64,000 nucleotides of DNA from Knoxdaviesia capensis (lineage: Eukaryota; Ascomycota; Sordariomycetes; Microascales; Gondwanamycetaceae), in contig LNGK01000005.1 of NCBI GenBank assembly GCA_001510575.1, positions 620,001 to 684,000 on the forward strand, in the 5' to 3' direction. Made by a program: the position numbers and the translations under genes. The notes beneath the pieces were generated by a model that saw only the letters and a program-made list of their open reading frames with translations, ran no database searches and was not told where the DNA came from. Shown piece by piece: positions 12,940 to 24,478 of this stretch (its first letter is position 1; every line of letters starts with the position of its first letter).

Positions 12940-13717
12940 ACCTCTTTAATCTTCTTCCTCTCTTCCTTTCTCATTCTCTCTCATTCATCATAATATCGTC
13001 GTCACTCTATCCCTGTAACTCATCACTGATTGCAAATATTTCGTTTTCTTCTTGTCCCTCGTTCGCAAACCCCCTTTTTCTTGAGGGTTTTTTTCTTCTT
13101 CCTTTTTTTTCTTCTTCCTTTTTATTTTTATTTTTATTTATTTTTATTTTTTATTTAATTTTTATTTTCTTCTTTTTCTCTCGTCTTCATTCTCTTCACG
13201 TGAAGAAATAATCATTATCTTTTTTCCCTCTCGTCCAATGCAAGCAAACCGACACATATCGTGACTCCCGTTCTCCGGCTTCAGTTTATTGTGTGCCTCT
13301 TTCTCTTCCACGCGAAGACGCGACCTTGAACACCTTTTTGCTCTCGATAACTTGCCTTCATGACTCTCTCACATTTCTCTATCACCAAGCCTCGTCACAT
13401 GATTGTGGCCGTTCGTTAACCTCCACGCCTCCAATTCCGTTCGCGTTTCTCTGGCGGCCGACCGTGAGTTGTGTCGCCAGCAAGGCTTTGGCCTTCGACT
13501 GTCGTTTCTGATTCTGAACGCGTAACTTCCCACTTTGCCCTTCGACCCCAGTTGCCGCTGGAAGTTTGACCAAGTCTGACGCCGCCTTGTTGACTTGGAC
13601 TCTCTGTCCAGTCACTCGCCACTCGTTAGAACATCAACCAACCCTCTCTGTTCTTTTCGACACCTTCGTTTCTCTCCAGCCTCACTTCAACTTCTTCCTC
13701 TGCGAACATCCGTCACC
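12940..13717 (+). promoter_or_regulatory. Pyrimidine-rich promoter/leader of the GT69 gene
   Basis: An almost continuous C/T-rich plus-strand tract, with TTTATTTTTA runs at about 13120-13160, ending in CACC directly before the ATG. Such tracts sit around transcription starts in filamentous fungi. The exact start site cannot be read from sequence. Confidence 0.5.
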
Positions 13718-15120
13718 ATGTTCGTCCGAAACTTCGCAACCGCCTGCCGGTTTATCCTGCTGACGCTTCTGGCCATCATCGCCGTGGTAACTATCGATCT
13801 CATGCGGGAACATTCCATAATCATCAAGTATAAGCCACTTGGTATGTACAGTGCTGTGCTACGTGGAATGCAGGCAATGAATCCGCAATCGACCGCCCAC
13901 TTCCCCCTAAAAATCCCAAACTCCTTCATGCCAGCGCCACGTGCTGACTGATTCTTTTCCCTGTAGTTGACGAGTATCTTCCCGACAACATCGCCGCCGT
14001 CGACGGAACGAAAATCGACGTTGAGGACTTCGTCCACGCCATCATGGACCCCTCCGACACCACCATCCTCAAAGTTTCGTGCCCTCTCACCACCAACTCG
14101 ACCCGATACGGCTATCTCCAGCACCTCAGACCCAAGCACGCCAAACACAAGTGGTTTTTTGCCCTGAATCTGCGCCAGGTGGTCGGCCTCCTGCCAAGAC
14201 TGATGGGTTCTATCATCATGGCAGCCAAGTATCTTGGCCCTGAGAACTGTGTCTTGTCTATTGTCGAGGGAAACTCCGAGGATGGAACCGACCGCGTGCT
14301 CCTTGCGCTTCAGTCCGAACTCGACAAGATCGGCCTGCGTTACCACTATGTCACGTCGAACGTCAACCCCGGAAACGGCCACCGCATCGAACGCCTCGCC
14401 GAGCTGCGGAATCTTGCTATCGCTCCCCTTCTGGCCGACGGCGGCCGCGGCACGGGCACGAAGAGACACCCCGATTTCGGCCCAGATACCCGCATCATCT
14501 TCCTCAACGACGTAACCGCCTGCCACGAGGATATCCTGGAGCTCGCCCACCAGCTGGAATGGCTGGGCGCTGATATGACCTGTGCTATGGACTGGGGCCA
14601 TGTCACCGCCGAGCCGACCTTTTACGACGTGTGGGTGGCTCGCGCCATCAACGGAGACTCGTTCTTTGCCATTCCGGAGTCCGGCAACTTCGACTATGCC
14701 CAGGACATCTTCTTCAGCCACGAGGAGAGCCGAACCCGCTTCCTGGCCCACAAGCCGACCCAGGTGTTTGCCTGTTGGAACGGAGCCACCGCCATCTCCG
14801 CCGCGCCATTCCTCGATGCCAAAATTACCTTCCGCGCCGAACACGACGGCGAGTGTCCGTCGGGCGAGCCGACCCTGCTCTGCAAAGACATGTGGCACGC
14901 CGGCTACGGCCGGATTGCCATTGTGCCGTCGGTCAACCTGGAGTACTCAACACGATACGGCCAGCAGATCAAAGACGAAAAGGGCTACGTGGCCGACCTG
15001 ATCCGCGGCGAGGACAAGTCGTACAAAATCAACTGGGCCGGCCCGCCCGATTTGGTGCGGTGTATGCCCAACTGGAAAGACCAGCACTGGCGGGCATGGA
15101 ATGAGTCGATGACAGCGTAG
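13718..15120 (+). CDS. GT69 (CAP59/CMT1 family) alpha-1,3-mannosyltransferase-like protein
   Basis: Predicted Golgi type II glycosyltransferase of family GT69, whose founder in Cryptococcus, Cmt1, adds mannose in alpha-1,3 linkage. Exons 13718-13841 and 13967-15120; the 125-bp intron has GTATGT and CTGTAG and the phase closes at Leu-Val-Asp. Protein 425 aa. Seen: a short cytoplasmic N-terminus, one membrane anchor at about residues 11-29, then the luminal domain. Family motifs include SIVEGNSEDGT, IIFLNDVTACHEDIL with the acidic residue expected near the metal site, ADMTCAMDWG, and the cysteine-containing FACWNGATAI followed by FRAEHDGECPSGEP. The start has a CACC context just after the C/T-rich leader. 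Acceptor and linkage in this fungus are unknown; cell-wall or glycolipid mannosylation is an inference. Confidence 0.85.
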
Positions 15121-16312
15121 AGGCAGAGATACCCTCTGGCTGTCCGTAGCTTTTCCTGTTTCTCGCCTCTTGCTCACGGGTCCTAATGATTTGCGTGTTG
15201 ATTTGATTTTGTTTGCTGCTTTTTTTCTTTGTCAATGAATGATGATGCGCTCAAGATACCGGCTAGATTTTACACTGCGTTTCTCAGCCCCTTGCCTGTT
15301 TTTCTTTTTCTTTTCTGTTAGACCGAGTTCCGTCGTTCTTTTGCATTCGATATCATTCGTCTCTTCCGACTTTCACATTTTAGCACATTATGCGGGGCTT
15401 GATTCTTTTTCCTTCTGCGTTTGTAGCGGTGGCGGGGGGTTACCGTCTTTTTTTTTTCTCATCTGTGGCCAGCACATGGTACATACATGCATTTGCATCT
15501 AATCTGCACTGACAAGCGAATACATCTTTTTTTCCGTCTTTTCTATTCTTCGTCTGTTGTCTGGTATGGAGTGGAGTGTCTTGTTGTTCGGGGGGTATGT
15601 GTGTTTCTGAGTATCATGATGTTGACACGGATATTCACGGGGGTACACGAGTGGATGACGATGATAGGTGGAGATGTCACACTAGGGCGGACACAATATC
15701 CAAAGAAGCTTGTGGGAGTTGCGCTCAAACGAGTACAACGGACACAGAGAACACAGGCCAACGAGCGGTAGAAGGTCAGGTTCTAGGGACTTGAAGCAGC
15801 TTGATTAAACTAGCACTTGTAGGAAATCTAAGACACAAGAACTCGAAAAAAAAAAGGTTGAAAGTCAAAGTCAGGAGTTGAAAGCAAAAAGAAAGAGAGA
15901 ACTCCAGAATGGAAGAACCCGGCGGTATATCTTGGATACCGTAACCCCCCTAAATACACCCCGCTCGGCACCGAAAAAACAAATAATAAAAAAAGCAAGA
16001 AACGAAGAAGAATACGTCTAGAGGAAAGAGAGTACATTGGGAATAAGATAACAGATCCAGTCATGAAGAAACAAGTCAGAATACAAGAACAGGGAGCGAA
16101 GGAGTGATCCGAAAGAAAAGTCCAATCTGGGGACTTCGGGGAGACAATCTAGGGTGGCACATGAAGAGAACGGTAGAGGAAAAGAGACCGCTAAAGGAGT
16201 GGACGAAGTGAAAAGGGGAAGACTATTTAGCTTTGGAATAGTCGACCCCCCCGGCAAGGAAGAAGAATGCAACCGAGGCAATCTAGGTGTGATTGGCTGG
16301 ATGATGGGCGAC
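15121..16312. other. Intergenic: convergent 3' ends
   Basis: About 1.2 kb between two genes that converge. T-rich, then A-rich sequence, consistent with facing 3' UTRs and polyadenylation regions. No gene seen. Confidence 0.55.
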
Positions 16313-18844
16313 TCAGACAACCATCTCCTCGTTACACCGCACAACCTCGCACAGCGATCGGAGGAACAGCGGGTCCAGCTCCGCCTGGCCGGCACGCGAC
16401 GCCAGCAGCGCCTTGCGGATAACCTCGGACGCGCCGTGGTCGGGCACGCTGCGCAGAGTCACGACCAGTTGGGCGATGCAGCGCGCAAGTCCGGCCTGCA
16501 ACTCGCGGGCTACAGCGGGATCCGCAGCCCCCGAAGCCGCAGCCACAGACACGGCAGTGGTGGGCGCCGGGGAGGCGAGCGGGGCGGACACCGGGGTGGA
16601 TGCGCGAGGCGGGGCGAAGAGCCCGGAGAAGCCGGTGCGCAGACGCGGCGACGCTGCGCGAACAATCATGCGCGGGCTGGCTGGACTCTCCACCGGCGCG
16701 GGCGCGGCGCGGGGAGGGTTGGCAGGCTCCAGACCCAGTAGGTGCGCCGCCTTCTTCGGGATATCGATCGCGTCCTCGGCCACCGCACCCGCCACCGACG
16801 CATGAGCTGACGCTGCGGCTGCATGGTTGCGCGAGAGCGCGGCGAACTGCAGGCTGTGGCGGGCTGATCCGGCGCCATGGTTGTTTAGTAGACTCGCGGT
16901 TGAGCTGCTGCTTGCGGCGGACGATTTGGGCGCGGCGGGGCACACAGACGACGGGGCGGTGGAAGACTGTGCGAGCGCGGACATGTAGTTGTACGCGACC
17001 AAATGCGCGTACAGGGCGTCAAGGAGATCGTCAGCGCCGGCGGTGAAGATGTTCTTCAGCGGGATCCACGGCGTGTTGCCCGCAGAGGCAGTGGTGCCGT
17101 GCTGCACGGTCGGTGCGAGGGACTTGGCGTCGTCAGCGCCAGACGCGGGCTGCTGGCCGGCACGGGAGACAGTGCGCAGGGAGCTGATCGACGCGCTGCG
17201 GCGCGATGAGAACGCCTTCACTAGGTTCCAGGCACGTCCGCGATGGCTCGGTGCCACCGCGGGTACCGGCGATTGCTGCGGCTGGAGAGTTGCGCCGGAG
17301 CGGGGCTTCGGGGCTGGCGAGGCGGAAACAAGCGGCGGCGTGAGACTGCGGGTCGTGTCGGTCTCAGTGGCCAGGTGGCGGAGCTTGCGTGCACAAGTCC
17401 GAATCGCTTCTACCGATTCAGATGAGGTCACCATCATTGTCTGCGGGAAGGCGGCAATCGAAGTCCGCAGAGATTCTGTCACCTCGGCCGGCAGAAGCAG
17501 CAGGGCCGAGCGTGATTGCTCATCGTTTCCGGTCGCAACTGAGTCTGCGGATGAGGGTGACGCGACGACAAGGGACGTTTCGAGCCAGGCCTGGATGTTG
17601 GGGGTGGTTGAGACGGGTGTCTGCGGCCGCATTGACACCGCCGCGGCGTCCATCAGGGGAGTGCTGGCCAACGATCTGGACAGCGGCGACCTGGAGTCCC
17701 AGCCGGCGCGCTTGATACTTGCCCCCGAGATATCGGGCTCCGAACCACACCGACTAACCGGCATCGACCCCGGGCGCTTCAGCCGCAAGCTCGGCGTAGT
17801 TGGCACGGCCGACATGCTCCGGTGCTTGGGGTTCACCACAAAGGGAGACGCAGGCCGATCCAGGAACGCCGCGTGTCGGTCGATGGCGGGCGACAGGCAG
17901 GTAGTCATATCGGCCTGCTCCTCCCATTCTAGCGACTCAACACTGCTGGTATCCGCGGTAATGCGCGCGCCGCCAAGTTCAGACGATTGCGACGAGCGCA
18001 CCCGGACGTGGCCGGGTGGCGGGGGAACATCTGGCGGCGGCGAAATCGAGCGGTCTTCCGATGTGCAGTGAGACACTGGGGAGTACGTGGACGAAGTGGC
18101 CAACCCAGGGATGCCGGGGGTCTCGGGAACAGGCGGGGTGTCGGAGTACCCGAACGAAGCTTTGGCGGGCAGTCGGGACGGCAAAGAGAAGGTGCGGCTG
18201 TAAGAAAGCGAAGCCGGCCGGGCCTTCTTCTTGCTCTTGAATTTCGACTTGGGCCGCACCGGAGCATTATCTTCCTCGCTGTCGGAATCCGGGTCGATCC
18301 AGCTCGACCGTGCGCGGAAGTTCGTCAGGCTGGAGGTGCGGGGTCCAGGCGTCACCGCGATGTTGTCGACAGAGAGCGTCGACCGGGCGGCAGGCGGGGG
18401 TGCTGGTGGGGCCGAGCGGTCGCGGAACGAGGGAATGGTGGGGGGCTCCATGGCGTCGGAGTCCTGGTCGCTGTAGTCCGAGCCTGTGCTGCCGTGCACA
18501 TCGTCGTCCGAGCTCGGATCGTCCAACAGCATCCCACTCAGCGTCGAGTACGGGTTGAACTGGCACGAATTGCCACCGAACTCCTCGATGGCGCCGAGAG
18601 AATGAACTCTGGACATGACCTGTTCCAGCGCCGTCAAATCTGGTAGTGGTTGGCCGTAGACTTCATCGATGGCGTCCACGGCGGCATGTGTGATAAAGTG
18701 GCGGTTGGATGGGGTGACGGTGAGCTTTGTGGACGGCGGACCGGCGGTCATGTTCTTGGATTCAAAGACCGAGCTGGACGCCTCCAAATCTTGGGCGAGA
18801 AGCTCGGCGAGGTTTCCCAGCAGGGTGGGTTCGCCGTGTGCCAT
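16313..18844 (-). CDS. Large, mostly disordered conserved-fungal-type protein, unknown function
   Basis: Single-exon frame of 843 aa; I cannot name the family. Residues 1-130 look ordered and contain a patch ending in FNPYSTLSGMLLDDPSSDDD. Residues about 130-590 are Ser/Pro/Asp-rich and disordered, with acidic clusters and a basic KFKSKKKARP patch. Near residues 590-620 the motif WIPLKNIFTAGADDLLDALYAHLVAYNY stands out in separate blocks as the most conserved-looking helix pair. The last 60 residues are helical again (LARCIAQLVVTL). No membrane segment and no signal peptide are visible. It is a real gene by codon bias, length and purine-rich upstream DNA (18845-19400). The composition suggests a scaffold or signalling regulator, which is inference only. 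Confidence 0.75.
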   Translation of the reverse strand: MAHGEPTLLGNLAELLAQDLEASSSVFESKNMTAGPPSTKLTVTPSNRHFITHAAVDAIDEVYGQPLPDLTALEQVMSRVHSLGAIEEFGGNSCQFNPYSTLSGMLLDDPSSDDDVHGSTGSDYSDQDSDAMEPPTIPSFRDRSAPPAPPPAARSTLSVDNIAVTPGPRTSSLTNFRARSSWIDPDSDSEEDNAPVRPKSKFKSKKKARPASLSYSRTFSLPSRLPAKASFGYSDTPPVPETPGIPGLATSSTYSPVSHCTSEDRSISPPPDVPPPPGHVRVRSSQSSELGGARITADTSSVESLEWEEQADMTTCLSPAIDRHAAFLDRPASPFVVNPKHRSMSAVPTTPSLRLKRPGSMPVSRCGSEPDISGASIKRAGWDSRSPLSRSLASTPLMDAAAVSMRPQTPVSTTPNIQAWLETSLVVASPSSADSVATGNDEQSRSALLLLPAEVTESLRTSIAAFPQTMMVTSSESVEAIRTCARKLRHLATETDTTRSLTPPLVSASPAPKPRSGATLQPQQSPVPAVAPSHRGRAWNLVKAFSSRRSASISSLRTVSRAGQQPASGADDAKSLAPTVQHGTTASAGNTPWIPLKNIFTAGADDLLDALYAHLVAYNYMSALAQSSTAPSSVCPAAPKSSAASSSSTASLLNNHGAGSARHSLQFAALSRNHAAAASAHASVAGAVAEDAIDIPKKAAHLLGLEPANPPRAAPAPVESPASPRMIVRAASPRLRTGFSGLFAPPRASTPVSAPLASPAPTTAVSVAAASGAADPAVARELQAGLARCIAQLVVTLRSVPDHGASEVIRKALLASRAGQAELDPLFLRSLCEVVRCNEEMVV

Positions 18845-21800
18845 GATTGCGGTTGTTGATGAGGGTGGAAAGAGGGTCGGCCAGGCAGAAGAATGTGTAT
18901 TGTGGGAGAGAGAAAAAAAGAGAGAGAAAGGAATAGCTTTACACCAGAGAGAAGGGACGTTGGGTTGGGGGAGACGGAGAAAGACTTATATGAGACCCAT
19001 CGACAAACGCGGCTCGTCAGAGCAACAAAAGATAGAGAAGGATAAAAGAAGGCAAAAGGAAGTGGCGAGAAGGGAGAAAAGATAGCCGGCACAGGGAGAT
19101 GGAAAAGCAGGAGGCGAAAATAGAGAGAGAGGGAGAGAAAGCGAAGAAGCAGATACGTGAAGCTTTAAAAGATCTGGGTAAGCTCCCTTAAACGGTGGGA
19201 GAAACAAAACAACTTAAGTATACAAGGAAGAGGAGGAAGATGACTGGAATGGCGGAGAGACACACACGAAGGGAGAGAGAGAGAGAGAGAGAGAGAAAAG
19301 AGGGAGACGAAAAAGGATATGTCAGGATGAAGCAGTGAAAGGAGAAGTGAGAAACAAGGAAGAAAGAGAGAGAGTGAGAGAGTGAGGATAACGAAAAGAA
19401 GAAGAAGAGAAACGAGCAAGGTAAATTAGTACCGTAGACGAGAAGTGTCAAGGTGGTAACAGGTATCACCTGGAAAGGTCCCAAGCCGAATCTCAGGGTG
19501 AAAAATACTGTGTAAGAGAAGACGTAGGCTGTACTGTAGTGTTCTGACTTGGGGAAAGGTTGTACAATTGCCGATAGCACAAATTTCGTGGCGTACGGGA
19601 TTTGTGAAGTCTTGTACTACGTATACAGTTGGGCCCCGGCGCTCGTTGTATCACCTTTTTGAGGGGGAGAAGTGGAGCAACGGTTGTGTAAGGTGGGAGA
19701 AACACGGTTCGCTGGTTGTATTCTCCTTTTCCCGTCGTTTCTTTTGCTGTCTGGATCGTCCAGTTAGTACGACTCCGTATATCAATTTCCTGCTCACGAT
19801 CAAGACGGTTAGTCCATCTGGCACTCACACACTTAGACTGATGAGTTGTAGCTTCAAAAGTGGAAGTGCAGAATCGCGGGATGTTGGGCTTAATCCTCTT
19901 TGGGAAGTCAGACTGTGGATGTGTCCGACCCTTGCTGTTGCAGGGAACTGGTCGAATAGGGAGTAGAACCCACTGAGCGAGAGGGAACCACACAAAGTGA
20001 GACAACTAACACACACAGACTAGACGAGACGTGCAAGGTATACATAAGGAGAAGAAAAATGAGAGACAGCTTACACGTCCTGGTTGGTGTGTTCGTTCGT
20101 ATGTGCTGAGAGACAACGCGAGTCTGTACCCCTCTGCAGAGACATCAATAACATCATCATTATCATGCAACGATGTCTGCATCTGTTCAGCTCTCTCACT
20201 CCGTCCAGATCGTTGTGCATTGCGGTCGCGAGCGGTCAACTGGTACTGGAACAGAAGCCTGACAAGGGACGACTTTGGGACGTTGTGGATGAGTGGATGT
20301 GAATGGGAACATGCCCGGATTTGCTCTTAGCCTTGCATCGTGCAGGGACCCCCAATTTTTTTTTTCCCTCGCTCTGCTCCTGGGAAAACCCTGATATCGA
20401 CCCATGTCAGTGGTTAACGAGCCCATTCTCATGCTGTGATAGGGGGGGGGCCACAGGTCCCTGGACGTGCAAAAAAAGGAAACAGAGTAACATTGTGTTG
20501 CATTTACTTGTGAGCATGGCAAGCCTCAATGTGCTAAGTTCGTCCGCCTCAGCCAATCCTGAGACGGGTTGGGTGGGCGAGAGTTCACGGGGATATGTAG
20601 CAAGGCGTTCCTTATTCGGCAACGCGCACGACCTTTGGCGATGGGTCAGCCTCAGACGAGCAGCATGTCTCTGGGCGGTTTTATAGGACAACACAGACGA
20701 TCTCGCGAATACTTGTGGACTGTGTTGTTTGTTGTTGGCCAGTTCAACGTCTCAGATATCAGAGACAGCCAGCACACGGACTTGGTCGAGATGGTTGGGT
20801 GAGACTCCACGTTGGGAAAAACAGGGAGTAAGTAAGACACGAACAAAAAGAGGCAAACGCCACCCGGCGACTAGGTAGGTAGAAGATGAAAAAGGGGCCA
20901 GCCAGGCACAAAAATCACCGGAGCGGAGCAGACACACCGATTTGGGGGTTGGACCAAGTGTTGGCCAATTCAGAGACAAACCTTTCGGGCTGATTTGCTA
21001 TTGCTTTCAGACAGTGGATCTCGGGTGTTTTTTGGAGTAAAAACTCACGGCCTTCGTAAGTTTTGATCAGAGATGTGCGCGGCGCGCTTAAGGAGCTTTA
21101 ACAGCCGTCACCTTTGGATGTGCTCACAAGGAACAACCCAGACCGAATTGTTCGTCTTTGGATCTGGTCGTGTTTGCATATCTGCTGAGATTGATTCGTT
21201 TCCCTTGAACTAAATCCAGATAGCTGGCCGCATGTCTGCGGTATCTTCGTACCTCTACTATAAGCTCCTCTGATATAATTGCAATGTTAACGGCTGAACT
21301 TCAACCCAACTCCTGTGTGGACCACGCATGCAGGTACCGGCCATGACTTGACCTCCCAGCGTCACATCGGAGCGAAACTCGAAATTGCTGCTCCAGATAT
21401 GGCCGCTCCAGAATGTTCAGAAGCAAGGCTGGTTGAATTGCGAGGTTGTATCGTAGAAGCAACTGGGGCGTTCCGTGAAACTGGGCAGCGACAGAAATCT
21501 CGCAGTTTTTGTACCAGTTTCCTGTTCGCTACCACCGTGACAGAGACACAACAGTGCTGAAAAGAGGTCCCGAATAAAACAAAAAACCACGCTGTATGTG
21601 TGGTGCGACAGGGGGTTTGAGTGTCCGAATAAGCGAGGATGCAGTGCACGCAGAACTTGGAAATTCAATCAATATTAACGTGCGTCGCTAGTCAACCGGA
21701 AGTCTGGTTCTGCAATTCTGGGTGCATGTCAGCTGCTAATGTGATCCTGTTCGATAATTCGAACGGCGGTCAAGAAGGATTGATTCCATGCAATAGAAGG

Positions 21801-22993
21801 CATATAGAACAGACCTGAAGCCCGCGGAAGCCAGTGTCTGGAACCGAATCGACGGGGAAAGTCAAATGACCAGCCGAGATAAGTGACTCCAACAGAACGT
21901 CGGCTCTGGGCTAGGCTTCCCAGATCAGTTTCGACACGTATGTTGATTTCTGGGTGAATCGTCTTCGCCGTACATTGAGGGAAAAACGCGGCGATATCTG
22001 GCCCATTGGACCGTCTCTCCCCCCCATCGGCCGACCGTGTTTATCTCGTTTCCTAGAAACAGTTGTCAGTTTGATGATCTGGCCCGGTCATGTCATAATG
22101 TCAGATCAGGAGAGCCCGATGGATTTGCACTCTCGGAGTCAGGGGGACGAGGGACGGACAATCCACTGACTGACCTGTCTTCAGCTTGTCTCCCTGCTAG
22201 CACCACCAGTAATTATGAACGCTGCCATTAGTGCAAGCTCGCGGGGATGCAATATTGGGAATCTGCTTTTTTCCATATAGGGCTTTTCCGATCACGTCTT
22301 AGGGATGCTCGATAGGTGAAGAACATATCACAATGGCCGGAGAATTAACGGGAACAACGAGGAGGCCTGTGAATAAACATGGATCACATCGACTATTGGA
22401 ATCAAGTCGACGTATCGCACCGTCAGTCCAAGACTTCACTCAACTCGTCTGAGTCTTGCAGGCACGTACCTGGAATTCGACTTGTCGCTCTTCCGCGCTG
22501 ACGAGTGGGCCCGGCCCGGACTTGGTGGATTTGCCTCTCGTCTCCTAGTGAAGCTTATCCACGCCTGTGCACATGAGCCGCCAGGTGAAATAAAGGAGAA
22601 CATGGATGAAGCTATTCCCAAATCAGAGTTGATGAGATTGGAAGAGAGGAAAATTCAGATTGCATTATGTAAATCCAAACCCTACTAATAGCCCACAAGA
22701 CGATTAATTTACGACATCGTTAAACACGGCAGGTGCGCACTACCTAGAGGCTCGCTTTTACAAACGGCAGGATCTCGAGTCAATCGAACCTGCCGTCGTC
22801 GATAAACGAGGGCAAGCCACCTCTGGCGCCCTAAATAACACGTTTTCTGAAGCGATGACTGTAGCGTTCTCGTCGTGATCGTGATGCATATCGTCATGTA
22901 CATCCGACGAAGATGCAGACTGTGTTTGTATGTAGGTACATACTGGTTATCAAGGGTATCTTTCCACCAATCTTGGCGCCTATCCCTAATTTT

Positions 22994-23009
22994 AAACCCT
23001 AGCCCTAAA
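22994..23009 (+). repeat. Degenerate telomere-like motif
   Basis: AAACCCTAGCCCTAAA, two imperfect telomere units, about 40 bp before the CTT microsatellite. Confidence 0.4.
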
Positions 23010-23048
23010 GTACTCTTTTTAATCAAAACAAAAATTCTTCTCCACAGC

Positions 23049-23050
<2 letters not shown>

Positions 23051-23080
<30 letters not shown>

Positions 23081-23096
23081 CTTCTTCTTCTTCTTC
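23051..23096 (+). repeat. (CTT)15 microsatellite
   Basis: Fifteen CTT units. The strand is pure pyrimidine, so the duplex could form triplex (H-) DNA; that is a property of such tracts in general. Confidence 0.9.
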
Positions 23097-23118
23097 CTTC
23101 CTTCGTACCAACTAATTT

Positions 23119-23190
23119 TCTTCCTGCCAACCTTCTTCCTGCCAACCAACTTCCTTCCTGCCAACCAACTTCCTTCCTGCCAACCAATTT
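23119..23190 (+). repeat. Minisatellite, about four units of 16-20 bp
   Basis: Head-to-tail copies of a unit close to CTTCCTGCCAACCAACTTC, with the first copies shortened. It directly follows the CTT tract, from which it could have grown. Confidence 0.75.
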
Positions 23191-23228
23191 TTTCCTACAA
23201 AATAGGCGCTACACGAAACCGAGTCCGT

Positions 23229-23230
<2 letters not shown>

Positions 23231-23265
<35 letters not shown>

Positions 23266-23385
23266 CATTTAGAGAGAAAAAGAGAGAGAAAGAGAGAGAC
23301 ACGCACACAGAGAGAAAAAGAGAGAGAGAGAGAGACGCACACACACACACAGAGAGAGAGAGAGAGACACAGAGAGGGAGAGAGA
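23231..23385 (+). repeat. GA-rich microsatellite block with AC interruptions
   Basis: A pure (AG)n run at 23231-23264, then further GA runs broken by ACGCACAC segments to about 23385. The open frame across it translates as Arg-Glu repeats and is not a gene. Confidence 0.85.
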
Positions 23386-23424
23386 GGGGGGTGTCCGATT
23401 TTTGGCGGGCGTGGAGTACGGTAG

Positions 23425-23583
23425 CTGGGCTCTGGTCCTGAGTTCTGCGCTGGGCTGTGGTGCTGGCTTCCCTGAATGCCTTTTAAGAATTGAAGACTGG
23501 GCTCTGGTACTGAGTTCTGGGCTGGGCTCTGGTGCTGGCTTCCCTGAACAACTTATCTAGTCAATGCCTTCAAGAATTGAAGA
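23425..23583 (+). repeat. Imperfect tandem duplication, 72-bp unit
   Basis: Copy 1 (23425-23496) and copy 2 (23497-23583) both run from CTGGGCTCTGGT to AAGAATTGAAGA. Copy 2 differs by a few substitutions and a roughly 16-bp insertion before the shared end. Each copy also holds two internal copies of a GCTGGGCT-TGGTNCTG segment. Confidence 0.8.
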
Positions 23584-24478
23584 GTCAAGGCAGGATACAA
23601 AGCAGGGGGGGTGTATGCTCGGTTCCTGGACCCCCATAGAAGTAGCGCTAAAAGACCCACTAAAAAGATACTTCTTAACATCCTTGTTGGATTTTAGCGT
23701 TTGGTGGAAACTTTTACTGGTATGATAGTATATATATTCACCGCTATATATGCCTCAGCTTGTCCTAAGTTGGCTTTTCTTCATTTCGCAGTTGCCCGAA
23801 TCTCTAAAGGAGAGATCCAGAAGAGAGAGAAAATTCACTCTCGCACTAATGCAGGTGTCAAGGGGGCACGGCCGCGCGAGCGCGCAAACGAGGGACGGGA
23901 TGACACGGATATTCAGCGCATTCTAATGTGCCCATGCACGGAACTTCCAGGCCGTGCCTGCGATGGAGACGTGCTTCTGCATGTTGGAAAGATTGGATCC
24001 AGCTTGGGAGAAAGACCAGTCTGTTCAGTGGGACGTTAATATGTGTAGGGCTGCTTCTCAGGAGGATAGAACAACCCCATTGGCTTCAACTGTGGTATCA
24101 TGACAGCCACACCTTTCAATCCGGATTCTCACTGTCAGCTAGAAAGATATGCTGATACATGAAATATCTCCAGGTCGCTTGGCGAAGAGATTGGATGTGG
24201 TTGAGTTCCCTGATTCTGGTCCGAGTACGGGTTAAACCCTTATTCTATCTCCCACCTGGCACCAACTGACAGGCAAAAAAAAAAAAAAAAAGGAAAAGGA
24301 AAAGGAAAAGAAAATCCCGGAGGATCACCAACATTGCTATTTGCAAGACAACACCAACCGCTTGACCCTGACTTCACTCTACAGATACCCTGCACAGAAA
24401 TCTTCGTTGACCTTGACCAGACTCCAAGTTCATATCCACCACATCCCTCGTCCAGCTCATCCTCGCTAGCAACCCGCC

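Larger units (their letters stand above)
10306..13717. other. Intergenic: divergent thioesterase / GT69 region
   Basis: About 3.4 kb with no supported gene. It contains TAACCCTAAG at 10711-10720, a GA microsatellite at 12024-12056, a poly-A run near 12733 and, from about 12940, a long C/T-rich tract leading to the GT69 gene. Short frames over the C/T tract translate as Phe/Leu/Ser low complexity. Confidence 0.55.
18845..24478. other. 5.6-kb gene-empty region with satellite cluster
   Basis: The longest stretch here without a supported gene. 18845-19420 is strongly purine-rich (GA runs at 19276-19297 and around 19365-19385) and is probably the leader of the minus-strand gene. 19.5-22.9 kb has only short frames with no family features. 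22.9-23.6 kb is a dense repeat cluster described separately. 23.6-24.45 kb is the IPI3 upstream region, with a poly-A/GGAAAA tract at 24274-24315. Confidence 0.55.

Noticed and set aside
12903..13211. Hydrophobic 102-codon frame
   Set aside because: Phe/Leu low complexity from a C/T-rich leader.
22994..23009. Chromosome end
   Set aside because: Only two degenerate units, with genes on both sides; interstitial, not terminal.
22875..23441. 188-codon frame over the satellite cluster
   Set aside because: Translates mainly microsatellites (Phe runs and Arg-Glu repeats).
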